Counted from the stretch's first letter, positions 6,360-14,664 are shown. The stretch: DNA of 14,693 nucleotides from TH-plancto1 sp031431195 (GCA_031431195.1 JANPCU010000379.1:1-14693), one strand, 5' to 3'. The notes: generated from the letters alone by a model not told the origin. Translations and numbers: made by a program.

Positions 6360-8723
6360 TCACCCCTCCACCTGCCCCCAATCCGGCAGGATCAAGTCCG
6401 GCTTGATGATCGATTTGATCGTCGAGCGGTGGGCCACTTTGATCCCCTTGCCGCCGCGGCTGGTGACGGAATACTTCATCTGGCCGAAGCTCATCGGCTT
6501 GTCGTTGTCGTTGATTACCTTCAAGGTGTCGGACGGGCGGGACATCTTCATCGCTCCGAGCAGGACATCTCCCGCGTCGAGCTTGATCCCGCGTACGCCC
6601 TTGCCCGCTCCGGAGAGGACCGGGACATCGGTCACCGAGAAGTGGATCAACCTTGCGTCGCGAGAGATTAGGAACACCGTGTCGGTCTCTTCGACGAGTT
6701 CGACATGCACCACCTTGTCCTTCTCGACGAGACGGCAGTACCGCCGCCCCGCCTTGGTCGAGGGCAACCGGAACGAAGACAGCGAGAGCCGCATCACCTG
6801 CCCGCTCGCTGTCACGATCAGCAGGTACGGAGCCGGGGCGGGTTGGTCGTCGACCTCGGTGTCTGGCGGCGTAAACCGCGTGTCAGTACTGAGGGCGGCA
6901 AACAACGACGCCCCGTCGCTCAGCCGAATATGCTTCGCCAGCGGCTCGCCGTAACCCGTACTCGCCGGGATCTGCTCGGCGGGCAAGGTGTAGGCTGTCC
7001 CGTCGCTGCTAAAGAAGATCGCGTTGTCGAGCGTGCTGCACGGCAGCACGGTCAGCAGTTGATCCCCCTCGCGCATCCGCAGCTTGTCGAGCGTCGATAT
7101 CTTCCCGATGCGGCGGACCCAACCCTCGGTCGAGAGGACGATGTGCGTGTTCTCGCGGATGATGTACGCCTGCGGGTCGTACTCGCTGATCTCATCGGAA
7201 GTCCCCAAGGCGGTACGGCGCTTGCCCCCGAGTTCCTCGCCGATCTGTTCGAGTTCTTTGCGGACCTCGCCCCACAAGAGCTTCTCACTGGCCAGGATCT
7301 TGCGGATGCGTTTGGCCTCGGTCTCCTTCTCGTGTAGCTCTTGGCGGATGCGGCCGATCTCCAATTGCGAGATGCGGTACAGCTGGAGTTCGAGGATGGC
7401 GTCGGTCTGCTCCTTGTCGAGGGGGAACGCCTTCATCAGCTTCTCGGCGGCGTCGGATTTTCCGTCGCTGGCCCGGATGATTTTGATGGCCTTGTCGAGG
7501 CCATCAAAAATAATCTCGAAGCCCTTGAGGATGTGAATCCGCTTTTCGAGCTGAGCCAGGAGGAACTCATACCGCCGCCGCACCGTGACGAGCCTGAACG
7601 TCAGGAAGTGCTTGAGGATCTCGATCAGCCCGCACCGCTTCGGCCCGAGTACCCCATGCTCATCCGGGACGAGGCACGTCGCGTTGTAGGCGAAGTTGTC
7701 CTCCAACCGCGTGTGCTTGAACAGGTACGCCATCACCGCTTCGGGGTCGGCTCCACTCTTGATCTCGATCACGATTCGCAGGCCGTGCTCATCGTCCGAC
7801 TCATCGGCCACATCGACCAGTTGCGGCAGCTTGCGCGAGTCCCGAATCTCGCCCAGCGAACTCATCAGCGGGCCAGTCTCGACGCCATAGGGGATCGTGT
7901 GGATCACGATCCGATGCGGGATCTCCTTGCCCTTCTCCTTGTCGAGGGCCCACTCGGCCCGGACCTTGATCGTCCCGCGACCTTCCTCATAAATGGTGCG
8001 CAGTTCCAAGCGGTCGGTGACGATTCGGCCCCCCAGCGGGAAGTCTGGCCCGCGCAGCTTCGTCATCACTTGAGCCGTACTCGCCTCCGGCTCGTCGATC
8101 AAATACACAGCCGCCTTGATCGTCTCGCTGAGGTTGTGCGGCGGCATGTTCGTCGCCATGCCGACCGCGATCCCCGACGCCCCGTTGACGAGAATGTTTG
8201 GGAACCGCGCGGGGAGGACCACCGGTTCCTCTCGCGTCGCGTCATACGTGCCCCGCATGTCGACCGTCTTGTACCGCAGCTCGTTCATCAGCTGATCGGC
8301 GACCTTCGTCAGCTTGGCTTCGGTGTAGCGTTCGGCAGCGGGGGGCAGGCCGATGATGGAGCCGAAGTTCCCCTGCCCATTGACGAGCGGTTCACGCAAC
8401 GAAAACGACTGCGCCATGCGGACGAGGGCGTCGTAGACCGACACCGTGCCGTGCGGGTGGTAATTACCGGTGGTCTGGCCGGTGATCTTGGCACACTTGG
8501 TGTACTTGGCATCCGGGGTCAGGCCGAGATCCTCGTACATCGCGTACAGGATGCGGCGCTGCACGGGCTTCAGTCCGTCGCGCACATCCGGCAAGGCCCG
8601 CGACATGATGACCGACATGGCATAGTTGAGATACCGCCGCCGCGTCTCATCACTGATCGAGACGAACTGGATGTCATCGGCCGGTTCGTCACCGGACGGG
8701 GGGGCGGAATTGCGGGCAGCCAT
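6360..8723 (-). CDS. parC: DNA topoisomerase IV subunit A-like (type IIA topoisomerase A subunit)
   Basis: A 787-residue DNA breakage-reunion subunit that would pair with a ParE/GyrB-type ATPase, which is not in the window. The N-terminal winged helix has HPHG at 89-92, and the catalytic tyrosine is Y133 in ERYTEAKL, preceded by R132. The coiled-coil and tower region spans roughly 340-480, and a beta-pinwheel follows from about 515. The first pinwheel blade reads GWVRRIGKISTLDKLRMREGD. This resembles ParC and lacks the GyrA box there, but an RGGKG box appears near residues 756-760 in the last blade. Residues at the quinolone-contact site read GTVSVYD, not GDSAVYD, and GDSAAAM is replaced by GLPPAAE. 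A clean ribosome site, AGGAGAA (reverse strand of 8731-8737), fixes the start. GyrA-type function cannot be excluded. Confidence 0.85.
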   Translation of the reverse strand: MAARNSAPPSGDEPADDIQFVSISDETRRRYLNYAMSVIMSRALPDVRDGLKPVQRRILYAMYEDLGLTPDAKYTKCAKITGQTTGNYHPHGTVSVYDALVRMAQSFSLREPLVNGQGNFGSIIGLPPAAERYTEAKLTKVADQLMNELRYKTVDMRGTYDATREEPVVLPARFPNILVNGASGIAVGMATNMPPHNLSETIKAAVYLIDEPEASTAQVMTKLRGPDFPLGGRIVTDRLELRTIYEEGRGTIKVRAEWALDKEKGKEIPHRIVIHTIPYGVETGPLMSSLGEIRDSRKLPQLVDVADESDDEHGLRIVIEIKSGADPEAVMAYLFKHTRLEDNFAYNATCLVPDEHGVLGPKRCGLIEILKHFLTFRLVTVRRRYEFLLAQLEKRIHILKGFEIIFDGLDKAIKIIRASDGKSDAAEKLMKAFPLDKEQTDAILELQLYRISQLEIGRIRQELHEKETEAKRIRKILASEKLLWGEVRKELEQIGEELGGKRRTALGTSDEISEYDPQAYIIRENTHIVLSTEGWVRRIGKISTLDKLRMREGDQLLTVLPCSTLDNAIFFSSDGTAYTLPAEQIPASTGYGEPLAKHIRLSDGASLFAALSTDTRFTPPDTEVDDQPAPAPYLLIVTASGQVMRLSLSSFRLPSTKAGRRYCRLVEKDKVVHVELVEETDTVFLISRDARLIHFSVTDVPVLSGAGKGVRGIKLDAGDVLLGAMKMSRPSDTLKVINDNDKPMSFGQMKYSVTSRGGKGIKVAHRSTIKSIIKPDLILPDWGQVEG

Positions 8724-8986
8724 GCAGACCTTCTCCTGGTCCCCGCCCAGTCAGCGAACAAGCTGGCCAGCGAGGGGCATGGATTTTTGAGGATCGCAAG
8801 GGAATTGCAAGGGCCAGACCGAATTGCGGAGGCTGTTTTCCTAGTGCCGTGTGATTCGACGTCGGACAAAGCCATCGTGATTCCCGAGTTTGATACGACT
8901 CACCCGCAGAATGTTCGCACGCTGCACCAATTTCAGGAGGTCTGAATCGAACATGGCTCAGGCCCCAGGATCAGGCCCATGGACTG
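8724..8986. other. Spacer upstream of the parC-like gene
   Basis: About 260 bases hold the ribosome site of the parC-like gene at 8731-8737 and presumably its promoter. No -35/-10 pair is convincing. A plus-strand frame stays open to 8945, but it is the tail of an antisense frame across parC and shows no recognisable domain. Confidence 0.5.
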
Positions 8987-9484
8987 GTCCACAGATTTCC
9001 CAGATTGGCACAGATTCCGAGGGGATTGAGTGCGAGACGCACATTGCGTTTCCAGCGACGGCACACGGAATTCCGCACAGGCTCCTCATCCGGGGAGTGT
9101 GAAACGCAGAGGACACAGAGAGCGCCGAGGAAGAAAAGAGCAGAGTTGAGACGTACAGTCGAACGGGAGGCAGCCGCACTCACCCCCGTAAGATTCTCCG
9201 CGTCCTCCGCGCCTCTGCGTTTCCACTCTTGTCCTTCGCCTGCCAAAAAACGACTGCCCCTGCCCGGGGAACACGTCCGTCCCCGTGATGACGCTGGTCC
9301 CCCACAAGGCTCCCCCCGATCTGGTGCGTCCCCGGCCTTCATGGCCCGCGCCGAGAATCACCCGATCAGGAGGAGTCCGGTGGGCGATCCTTGGGAACAA
9401 TCACACAGTGCGTCTCGCACTCGAGGGGAATGAAACATCTCTTTGGCCTCATGAAATCTGTGAAAATCTGCGCAATCTGTGGAC
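8987..9484. repeat. Outer inverted repeat with CACAGATT units
   Basis: Arms at 8987-9018 and 9453-9484 are inverted repeats matching at 27 of 32 positions. Each arm contains three spaced CAGATT units (AATCTG in the right arm). They enclose the composite repeat at 9028-9422. The equivalent arms are absent from the second composite copy near 12047-12451, so this looks like a separate element outside it. Confidence 0.7.
9028..9422. repeat. Composite CGCAGAGG repeat, copy A
   Basis: Perfect 15-bp terminal inverted repeats, GAGTGCGAGACGCAC at 9028-9042 and GTGCGTCTCGCACTC at 9408-9422, define a 395-base element. Inside is a second inverted repeat, GAAACGCAGAGG at 9101-9112 and CCTCTGCGTTTC at 9212-9223. 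The stretch 9266-9300 is an exact 35-base reverse complement of 12191-12225, showing that the element recurs in inverted orientation. No protein is recognised. Confidence 0.8.
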
Positions 9485-9605
9485 AGCTTCACTCGGTAGC
9501 GACCTCGGGGTTGACTGAGCCGCGCTGATCAGATCCCACCAGACAAACTGGCGAACGCGACTGGCGACGATTCCGAGTCGCTACACCGCCGCGAATGCCG
9601 TTGCG

Positions 9606-10166
9606 TCATTCCTCAAACACTGGCCGGCCCGCTGCGTCTTTATAAGGCCCCGTGAAACCGGTCTGAGGCAACAGCTTCCTTCTCAGGTAAGCGGCCAAGA
9701 TGATGCACCCCAAGACGCAAGCGATGTTTAAGAGACCAACCCCGAATTCAATCGGATCTGATGACTTCGCGATTCCTTCCGCTGCCCTTGAAATCCCCAT
9801 TGCCCCGAATCCGATGACAAGTGCGTAACCGGCTCCTTGAAATCTGAAGACTGTCCACATCAAGAATAGGTTTAGAGCAGGTGCTAGCAGGATTAGCCAA
9901 AACGCCCTCGGCATTTCAGTCATCACCAACAATGTGACACCCAACAACTTGATCGCAGCGAGAACACCAAGTCCAAAGATGAGCACCCAGTTGATCGCTT
10001 TGAACTGCACGCGTCTCCCGAATGTCGGGATCTGCGCCAGCACTTTCGCAACGAGTATTGCATCTGGTCCCTCGGGGTATTCCGCATAGATGTCTGCTTT
10101 GCGTTCCCCAGCAAGGACTCGCTGTTCGATCCTTTGGAACAACCCTTTGCGTTCGTCCTTCTTCAT
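9606..10166 (-). CDS. Small membrane protein of unknown function
   Basis: I do not recognise this gene. The product is 186 residues. It has a charged soluble N-terminus (MKKDERKGLFQRIEQ, then ADIYAEYPEGPDAILVAKVL), then four hydrophobic segments at about 57-82, 87-107, 112-130 and 140-161. It ends in a short hydrophilic tail, TGPYKDAAGRPVFEE. The N-terminal part, with its spaced charged residues and helix-like periodicity, might be a helical interaction module ahead of a four-helix membrane bundle; this is inference. The ATG at 10166 is preferred over an in-frame TTG at 10187, though only a weak AGAGAAG precedes it. The gene is divergent from the ABC ATPase across about 230 bases. Steady reading frame, membrane pattern and lack of repeat content support a real gene. 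Confidence 0.7.
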   Translation of the reverse strand: MKKDERKGLFQRIEQRVLAGERKADIYAEYPEGPDAILVAKVLAQIPTFGRRVQFKAINWVLIFGLGVLAAIKLLGVTLLVMTEMPRAFWLILLAPALNLFLMWTVFRFQGAGYALVIGFGAMGISRAAEGIAKSSDPIEFGVGLLNIACVLGCIILAAYLRRKLLPQTGFTGPYKDAAGRPVFEE

Positions 10167-10399
10167 CGCTTCTCTGACCCCAAACAAGATACTCGACCGC
10201 AGGAGTGCGTAACCGCATTGCCGGTTTATATGGAGCGGGCGGGGTTGTCAACTGGTATGCGACTCACGGCGAAACGGATCATTCATCCGGTAGCTCCGGT
10301 TCCCACTCTCGTGCAACGTCACGTTTCGTTGAATAGACTACTTCTGCATATTTCCTTTTGGGCAAGCATTCGTCCCGGTTCGCTGAGTTTGTCGTCACC
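10167..10399. promoter_or_regulatory. Divergent intergenic region
   Basis: This 233-base spacer must carry the promoters of the leftward membrane protein and the rightward ABC ATPase. I see no convincing consensus promoter pair or operator dyad in it. Its composition is less GC-rich near 10330-10360 (TTGAATAGACTACTTCTGC, then ATATTT), which is the most likely promoter area for the ATPase. Confidence 0.35.
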
Positions 10400-11932
10400 A
10401 TGAATTCCTCCCCTCTGATCGAAATCCGGCAGGTCACCAAGCGGTTTCCCGGTGTGGTGGCGCTGAAAGACGTGTCGTTCGATGTGCGGCGCGGGGAGTT
10501 CCATTCGATTTGTGGTGAGAACGGGGCGGGGAAAAGTACACTGATGAAGATCCTCTCGGGGGTCTATGCGGACTACGAGGGGCAGATCCTGCTCAACGGG
10601 TCGGTCGTGACTTTCAGCGGCACGCGCGACGCCGAAGAGCGCGGGGTGAGTATCATTCACCAGGAGCTCAACCTCGTCGAGGAACTGACGGTTGCCGCCA
10701 ATATTTTCCTCGGGCGCGAGCTGACCAGCGGGTGGGGTCTGCTCAATGATCGCCAGATGGAGGTCGAGGCGGCGGGGTTGTTTCAACAGCTCGACTCGCA
10801 CATCTCGCCGAGCCAACTGGTCCGCGAACTCCGCGTCGGCGATCAACAGCTGGTCGAGATCGCGAAGGCTCTCTCGCGGAAGGCGGAGATCCTCATCATG
10901 GATGAGCCGACCAGTGCCCTCACCGAGACGGAGGTCGAGCGGCTATTCCGGGTGATCCAGAAGCTGCGGGCCAGCGGGGTCACGATTCTGTATATCTCGC
11001 ACAAGATGGAAGAGGTGTTCCGGCTCTCGGACCGGATCACGGTGATGCGCGATGGGCAGGTGGTAAAGACGCTCGACCGGACCGCAACGAGCCCGCGCGA
11101 GATCACGCATCTGATGGTGGGGCGGGAGATCGAGAACACGCACCTGTCGGCCAACCGCACGCCGGGCGAGACGGTGCTGGAAGTGCGGTCGCTGTCGCTG
11201 CCGCGTTACGGTCATGCCCGCCAGTGGCGACTCGAAAACATCTCGTTGTCGTTGAAGCGAGGCGAGGTACTCGGCATCGCGGGCCTCATGGGAGCGGGGC
11301 GGACGGAGTTACTGGAGTGCCTGTTTGGAGCCTCGTCGATCCCGCCGCAGGGAACCATCTTGCTGAAAGGTAAGCCGGTGCGGTTTACGCATCCCTCGCA
11401 AGCCGTCGAGGCCGGGATCGCAATGGTCACCGAGGACCGCAAGCGCGTCGGCATCTTTTCGCAGATGACTGTTCGCGAGAATATCACCCTCTGCACGCTC
11501 GCGGAATCGACCTCGCTCGGCATTATTAGCTCCACCGCCGAACGCGCCGCAGCTGCCGACACCATCGCTCAACTCGGTGTGAAGACCGCGAGTACGGAGT
11601 CGATGATCACCACCCTCTCCGGCGGCAATCAGCAGAAGTGCATCATCGGTCGCTGGCTGAAGACCACCCCGGATGTGCTGCTGCTCGACGACCCGACACG
11701 CGGCGTCGATGTCGGGGCTAAGGCGGAGCTATACCGCGTGATCGACAAGCTGGCCCGCGATGGGCTGGGCGTGATCGTGACGAGCAGCGAACTGCCGGAA
11801 CTGATCACCTTGTGCGACCGCATTCTGGTGCTGTGCGAAGGCCGCCTGACCGGGGAACTCCAACGCGGGGAGTTCACGGAACACCGGATCATGGAACTGG
11901 CCACGATGCAGGGGGAGTTGGTCGCGAACTGA
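10400..11932 (+). CDS. Sugar-type ABC transporter, double ATP-binding subunit (RbsA/MglA family)
   Basis: A 510-residue tandem ATPase of the ribose/galactose/xylose import class, with two nucleotide-binding domains in one chain. The first has Walker A GENGAGKST (about 39-47), the degenerate signature LRVGDQQLVEIAKAL (144-158) and Walker B ILIMDEPTS. The second has the usual degenerate P-loop GLMGAGRTELL, a canonical LSGGNQQK, and VLLLDDPTRGVDVG, where Asp replaces the catalytic Glu. Such a mix of one canonical and one degenerate site is normal for the family. ATG at 10400 is chosen because the protein then begins just before the conserved RQVTKRFPGV. An in-frame TTG 42 bases upstream would add an atypical tail, and no strong ribosome site marks either. 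No permease or binding-protein gene lies beside it, which is unusual. The substrate cannot be read from the sequence. Confidence 0.88.
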   Translation: MNSSPLIEIRQVTKRFPGVVALKDVSFDVRRGEFHSICGENGAGKSTLMKILSGVYADYEGQILLNGSVVTFSGTRDAEERGVSIIHQELNLVEELTVAANIFLGRELTSGWGLLNDRQMEVEAAGLFQQLDSHISPSQLVRELRVGDQQLVEIAKALSRKAEILIMDEPTSALTETEVERLFRVIQKLRASGVTILYISHKMEEVFRLSDRITVMRDGQVVKTLDRTATSPREITHLMVGREIENTHLSANRTPGETVLEVRSLSLPRYGHARQWRLENISLSLKRGEVLGIAGLMGAGRTELLECLFGASSIPPQGTILLKGKPVRFTHPSQAVEAGIAMVTEDRKRVGIFSQMTVRENITLCTLAESTSLGIISSTAERAAAADTIAQLGVKTASTESMITTLSGGNQQKCIIGRWLKTTPDVLLLDDPTRGVDVGAKAELYRVIDKLARDGLGVIVTSSELPELITLCDRILVLCEGRLTGELQRGEFTEHRIMELATMQGELVAN

Positions 11933-11969
11933 TGACACTTCACGCCGCGCGGAGTGAGCCGTAGCTGCC

Positions 11970-12018
11970 TTTCGCCAGCGAAGGGCACGCGAGCCAATTC
12001 GCCCGCGTTCTGGCGAAA
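11970..12018. repeat. TTTCGCCAG hairpin after the ABC ATPase
   Basis: TTTCGCCAG at 11970-11978 pairs with CTGGCGAAA at 12010-12018; the flanking CGTAGC and CGTAGCG repeat in direct orientation. It begins 38 bases after the ATPase stop. It could end transcription or be another dispersed palindrome. No T-run follows. Confidence 0.45.
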
Positions 12019-12046
12019 CGTAGCGATGAGGAAACCCCCGGATGAC

Positions 12047-12451
12047 TGCGAGGCGCACAGTGTCGTTGTTCCCGAGGATCGCCCGCTGAACTCCGCCTGA
12101 GCGGGCGATTCTCTGCGCGGGCCGCACGACAGAGAGGGAGGCAGTGGATTCACCAGACAGTAAGAACAAGATCATCGAGGAATCTGGTGTGGACCAGCGT
12201 CATCACGGGGACGGACGTGTTCCCCGGATTGGGCAAAAGTTTTCTGGCTGGCGAGGGACCAGAATTGAAACGCAGAGGACGCGGAGAAACTCGCGGGGGC
12301 GAGTCCGATTTCCAGTCGACGCCTCGTCCTCGGCTCTTCTCTGCTCTTCCTCGGCGCTCTCTGCGTCCTCTGCGTTTCACACTTTCCTGAAAGGGAAGCT
12401 ATGTGGTGTTCCGAGTGCGATCGCTGGGGAGGCGATATGCGAATTGCACTC
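12047..12451. repeat. Composite CGCAGAGG repeat, copy B (inverted relative to copy A)
   Basis: This is the reverse-oriented relative of 9028-9422. The block 12191-12225 is an exact reverse complement of 9266-9300. TGCGAGGCGCACAGTG near 12047 and GTTCCCGAGGATCGCCC near 12074 match the right part of copy A. The internal inverted repeat is perfect over 16 bases, GAAACGCAGAGGACGC at 12267-12282 and its complement at 12363-12378. The terminal repeats have diverged (GCACTC at 12446-12451 is what remains on the right). No gene is visible between the ATPase and 12499. Confidence 0.75.
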
Positions 12452-12498
12452 TGCCGAAATCCTGTCTGCATGCAGGCGATTGACGAAAGGCCGATACA

Positions 12499-13509
12499 AT
12501 GACTGCGACCGAAGAGGCACAGCCAGTCTTGGCAGCACCCATGTCGCGCTGGAGACGACTCGGGGCTGTCTGTTTTGCAGGAATCGCGGTCGGCCCGTTG
12601 CTCGGCGCATTTCTGGGGTGCATCGTTCGCCCCGACATCCTCACCGCTCTGACCCTCATTCCGCCCTGGTTCTGGGTGTTGCTCGGATTGGCGAGTATCG
12701 CCGTAGCGATTCGCACCAGACGCCGCCGCTGGACGATCTCGCTGATTCTCCTCTGGCTCTGTTTCTCGATCGGCTGGGTCGAGGAGGTCCGCTCTCTGTC
12801 GCGCTCGATGAGCAGACAGGTCGGCCACCAACGAGTGAGCGGAGCATCGATCCGAGTGGTGAGTTTGAATTGTGCGAACACGAGCCGTTGTCTTGATGAT
12901 CTGAAAGCTGCCAAGCCAGACATCGCGCTACTTCAAGAAATTCCGGGAGCAGATGAGCTTCAGCAGATGGCGTTTGAACTCTATGGAGAGAAGGGTGCGG
13001 TCCTGGCTGGATTCGACACGGCGATCCTCACACATGGGGAAATCATACCGAGGCTGCTCGATCCTCACCCTCATTTTGTCTCCGGAGTCGTGACATTCCC
13101 GGATCGAGTCCCGATTCACTGTATCAGCCTGCGCCTCACGCCTCCGGTGTCGCGACTCGATGCGTGGACAGCTGGATTCTGGACGGACCATCGAGACCGT
13201 CGAGAGACGCATCGCCGCGAGCTCCGGCAGGTGGAACATGCCATCAACTTGGTCGATTCGTGGGTCGATCGGATCGTGGGGGGAGATTTCAATACTGTCC
13301 CGCTGGACCGATCACTCGCCGAGCTAGGGTCTGCGGTGCATGATGCGTTCCAGCAGAGCGGGATCGGTTTGGGTGGCACTGGAACAAACGACTACCCGTT
13401 GTTTCGTGTCGACCAAATCTGGGTGAACGTCCGATCTCAACAAGTGTTCGCCCAGAAGACCAAGCACTCGGATCACCGGATGGTGGTGTGTGACATCGTG
13501 TCACCTTGA
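12499..13509 (+). CDS. Membrane-anchored endonuclease/exonuclease/phosphatase-family protein
   Basis: A 336-residue protein with three N-terminal hydrophobic segments (about 20-43, 48-71, 78-94) and a C-terminal domain of the endonuclease/exonuclease/phosphatase superfamily. These metal-dependent enzymes cut phosphodiester or phosphomonoester bonds in DNA, RNA, lipids or inositides. Signature residues are present in order: RVVSLNCAN (N124), LLQEIP (E147), GGDFNT (D263, N265), FRVDQIWV (D305) and KHSDHRMVV (S324, D325, H326). The central motif that normally has a His before the barrel's fourth strand reads SLRLTPP, so that His seems absent; this needs an alignment. GAAAGG at 12485-12490 precedes the ATG at 12499. 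Membrane-anchored members of this type are common and their substrate is usually unknown. It is convergent with prfA, with 84 bases between them. Confidence 0.85.
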   Translation: MTATEEAQPVLAAPMSRWRRLGAVCFAGIAVGPLLGAFLGCIVRPDILTALTLIPPWFWVLLGLASIAVAIRTRRRRWTISLILLWLCFSIGWVEEVRSLSRSMSRQVGHQRVSGASIRVVSLNCANTSRCLDDLKAAKPDIALLQEIPGADELQQMAFELYGEKGAVLAGFDTAILTHGEIIPRLLDPHPHFVSGVVTFPDRVPIHCISLRLTPPVSRLDAWTAGFWTDHRDRRETHRRELRQVEHAINLVDSWVDRIVGGDFNTVPLDRSLAELGSAVHDAFQQSGIGLGGTGTNDYPLFRVDQIWVNVRSQQVFAQKTKHSDHRMVVCDIVSP

Positions 13510-13593
13510 AGACTTCATGACGTCGCAAATCCGCTGGTCGCGGGAGCAGTCACTGTTCCTGACCACTGGCCTGATGGCACGGGGGATGAAAGA

Positions 13594-14664
13594 TTACTCA
13601 TGCACCATCTTGAGTCGTTCCTGGCGGTCGAACTCGACGAGGGCTTCGATCATCTCGTCGATCTCGCCCACCATGAACGAATCGAGTTTGTGGATCGTGA
13701 ATCCGATCCGGTGGTCGGTGACGCGGGCTTGGGGGAAGTTGTAGGTGCGGATGCGTTCGCTGCGATCGCCGGAGCCGATCAGGGTACGACGGACCGAAGC
13801 GCGGGCTTCCTGCTCCTTGCGGCGGGTCTCGTCGAAGAGTCGACTGCGCAGGACTCGCATGGCGGAGGCTTTATTCTTGTGCTGGCTCTTTTCGTCCTGG
13901 CACTTCACGACTAGCCCCGAGGGGATGTGTGTGATGCGGACGGCGCTTTCGGTCTTGTTGACCTTTTGCCCGCCGGGGCCACCCGCCCGCATGGTATCGA
14001 TCCGCAGGTCTTCATCGCGGATCACGATTTCGACTTCGGTCGCTTCGGGCAGCACGGCGACCGTGGCGGCACTGGTGTGAATGCGACCTTGGGATTCGGT
14101 CGCGGGCACGCGCTGGACACGATGCCCGCCGCTCTCGAACTGCAGCCGGTGAAAGGCCCCTTCGCCGGAGACCGAGAACACCATTTCCTTGAACCCGCCC
14201 ATTTCCCCTTCGGTCACTTCCATGATTTCCATGGCCCAGCCGCGCGAGGCAATATAGCGGGAGTACATTTCAAACAGATTGCCCGCGAACAGGGCGGCTT
14301 CGTCTCCCCCGGTCCCTGCGCGGATTTCCATCATCAGGCCGCCTCGAGAGATCGAGTCGCCCGCCGTGACCAAGTCTTCCAATTCGGTCTGGAGGGTAGC
14401 CAACTTCGCAGTCAGTTCCGCGACCTCGGCCTGGGCGTACTCCCGGCTCTCGTCATCGGTCGCCTCGTTCAGGAATTCCGTCGCAGCTGCGAGATCGAGT
14501 TCGAGCTTTTGAAAGTTGCGGACGGTCTCGGCGATCTTGCGTAAGCCGCCATACTCGCGCTGGGCGTCGACCGCTTTCGTGGCGTGCGAGAGCACCTCGG
14601 GATCCTGGAGCTGTCGCTCGAGTTCCTCGAACCGGTCGAGTTTGAGTTGCAGGCTGGGGTACAT
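13594..14664 (-). CDS. prfA: Peptide chain release factor 1
   Basis: A 356-residue class I release factor that recognises UAA and UAG stop codons in the ribosomal A site and triggers peptide release. The PxT codon-reading motif is PAT at 187-189 (in RVQRVPATESQGRIHTSAA), which identifies RF1 rather than RF2 (SPF). The catalytic GGQ loop is at 231-233 in RAGGPGGQKVNKTESAVRI. The N-terminal helical domain (1-100), the EIRAGTGGDEAALFAGNL block (113-130) and the C-terminal helix with DEKSQHKNKASA are all in place. Length is standard and no lesion is seen. The start is the ATG at 14664; the 29 bases upstream that remain in the window show no clear ribosome site. An upstream partner such as a ribosomal protein L31 gene would lie outside the window. 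Confidence 0.97.
   Translation of the reverse strand: MYPSLQLKLDRFEELERQLQDPEVLSHATKAVDAQREYGGLRKIAETVRNFQKLELDLAAATEFLNEATDDESREYAQAEVAELTAKLATLQTELEDLVTAGDSISRGGLMMEIRAGTGGDEAALFAGNLFEMYSRYIASRGWAMEIMEVTEGEMGGFKEMVFSVSGEGAFHRLQFESGGHRVQRVPATESQGRIHTSAATVAVLPEATEVEIVIRDEDLRIDTMRAGGPGGQKVNKTESAVRITHIPSGLVVKCQDEKSQHKNKASAMRVLRSRLFDETRRKEQEARASVRRTLIGSGDRSERIRTYNFPQARVTDHRIGFTIHKLDSFMVGEIDEMIEALVEFDRQERLKMVHE

Noticed and set aside
5444..6406. 320-codon plus-strand frame across the repeat region
   Set aside because: Its translation is made of repeat-derived runs (GFRRVAQG, RRNPVGVE) from the palindromes, with no protein pattern.
7341..8945. 534-codon open frame on the plus strand opposite the parC-like gene
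   Set aside because: It is antisense to a well-conserved gene in a GC-rich genome, has Arg/Asp/Leu-rich low-complexity sequence, and shows no domain or ribosome site. It is a codon-bias shadow.
9028..9422. Short frames on both strands in the composite repeat
   Set aside because: They arise from a palindromic repeat with no conserved protein pattern.
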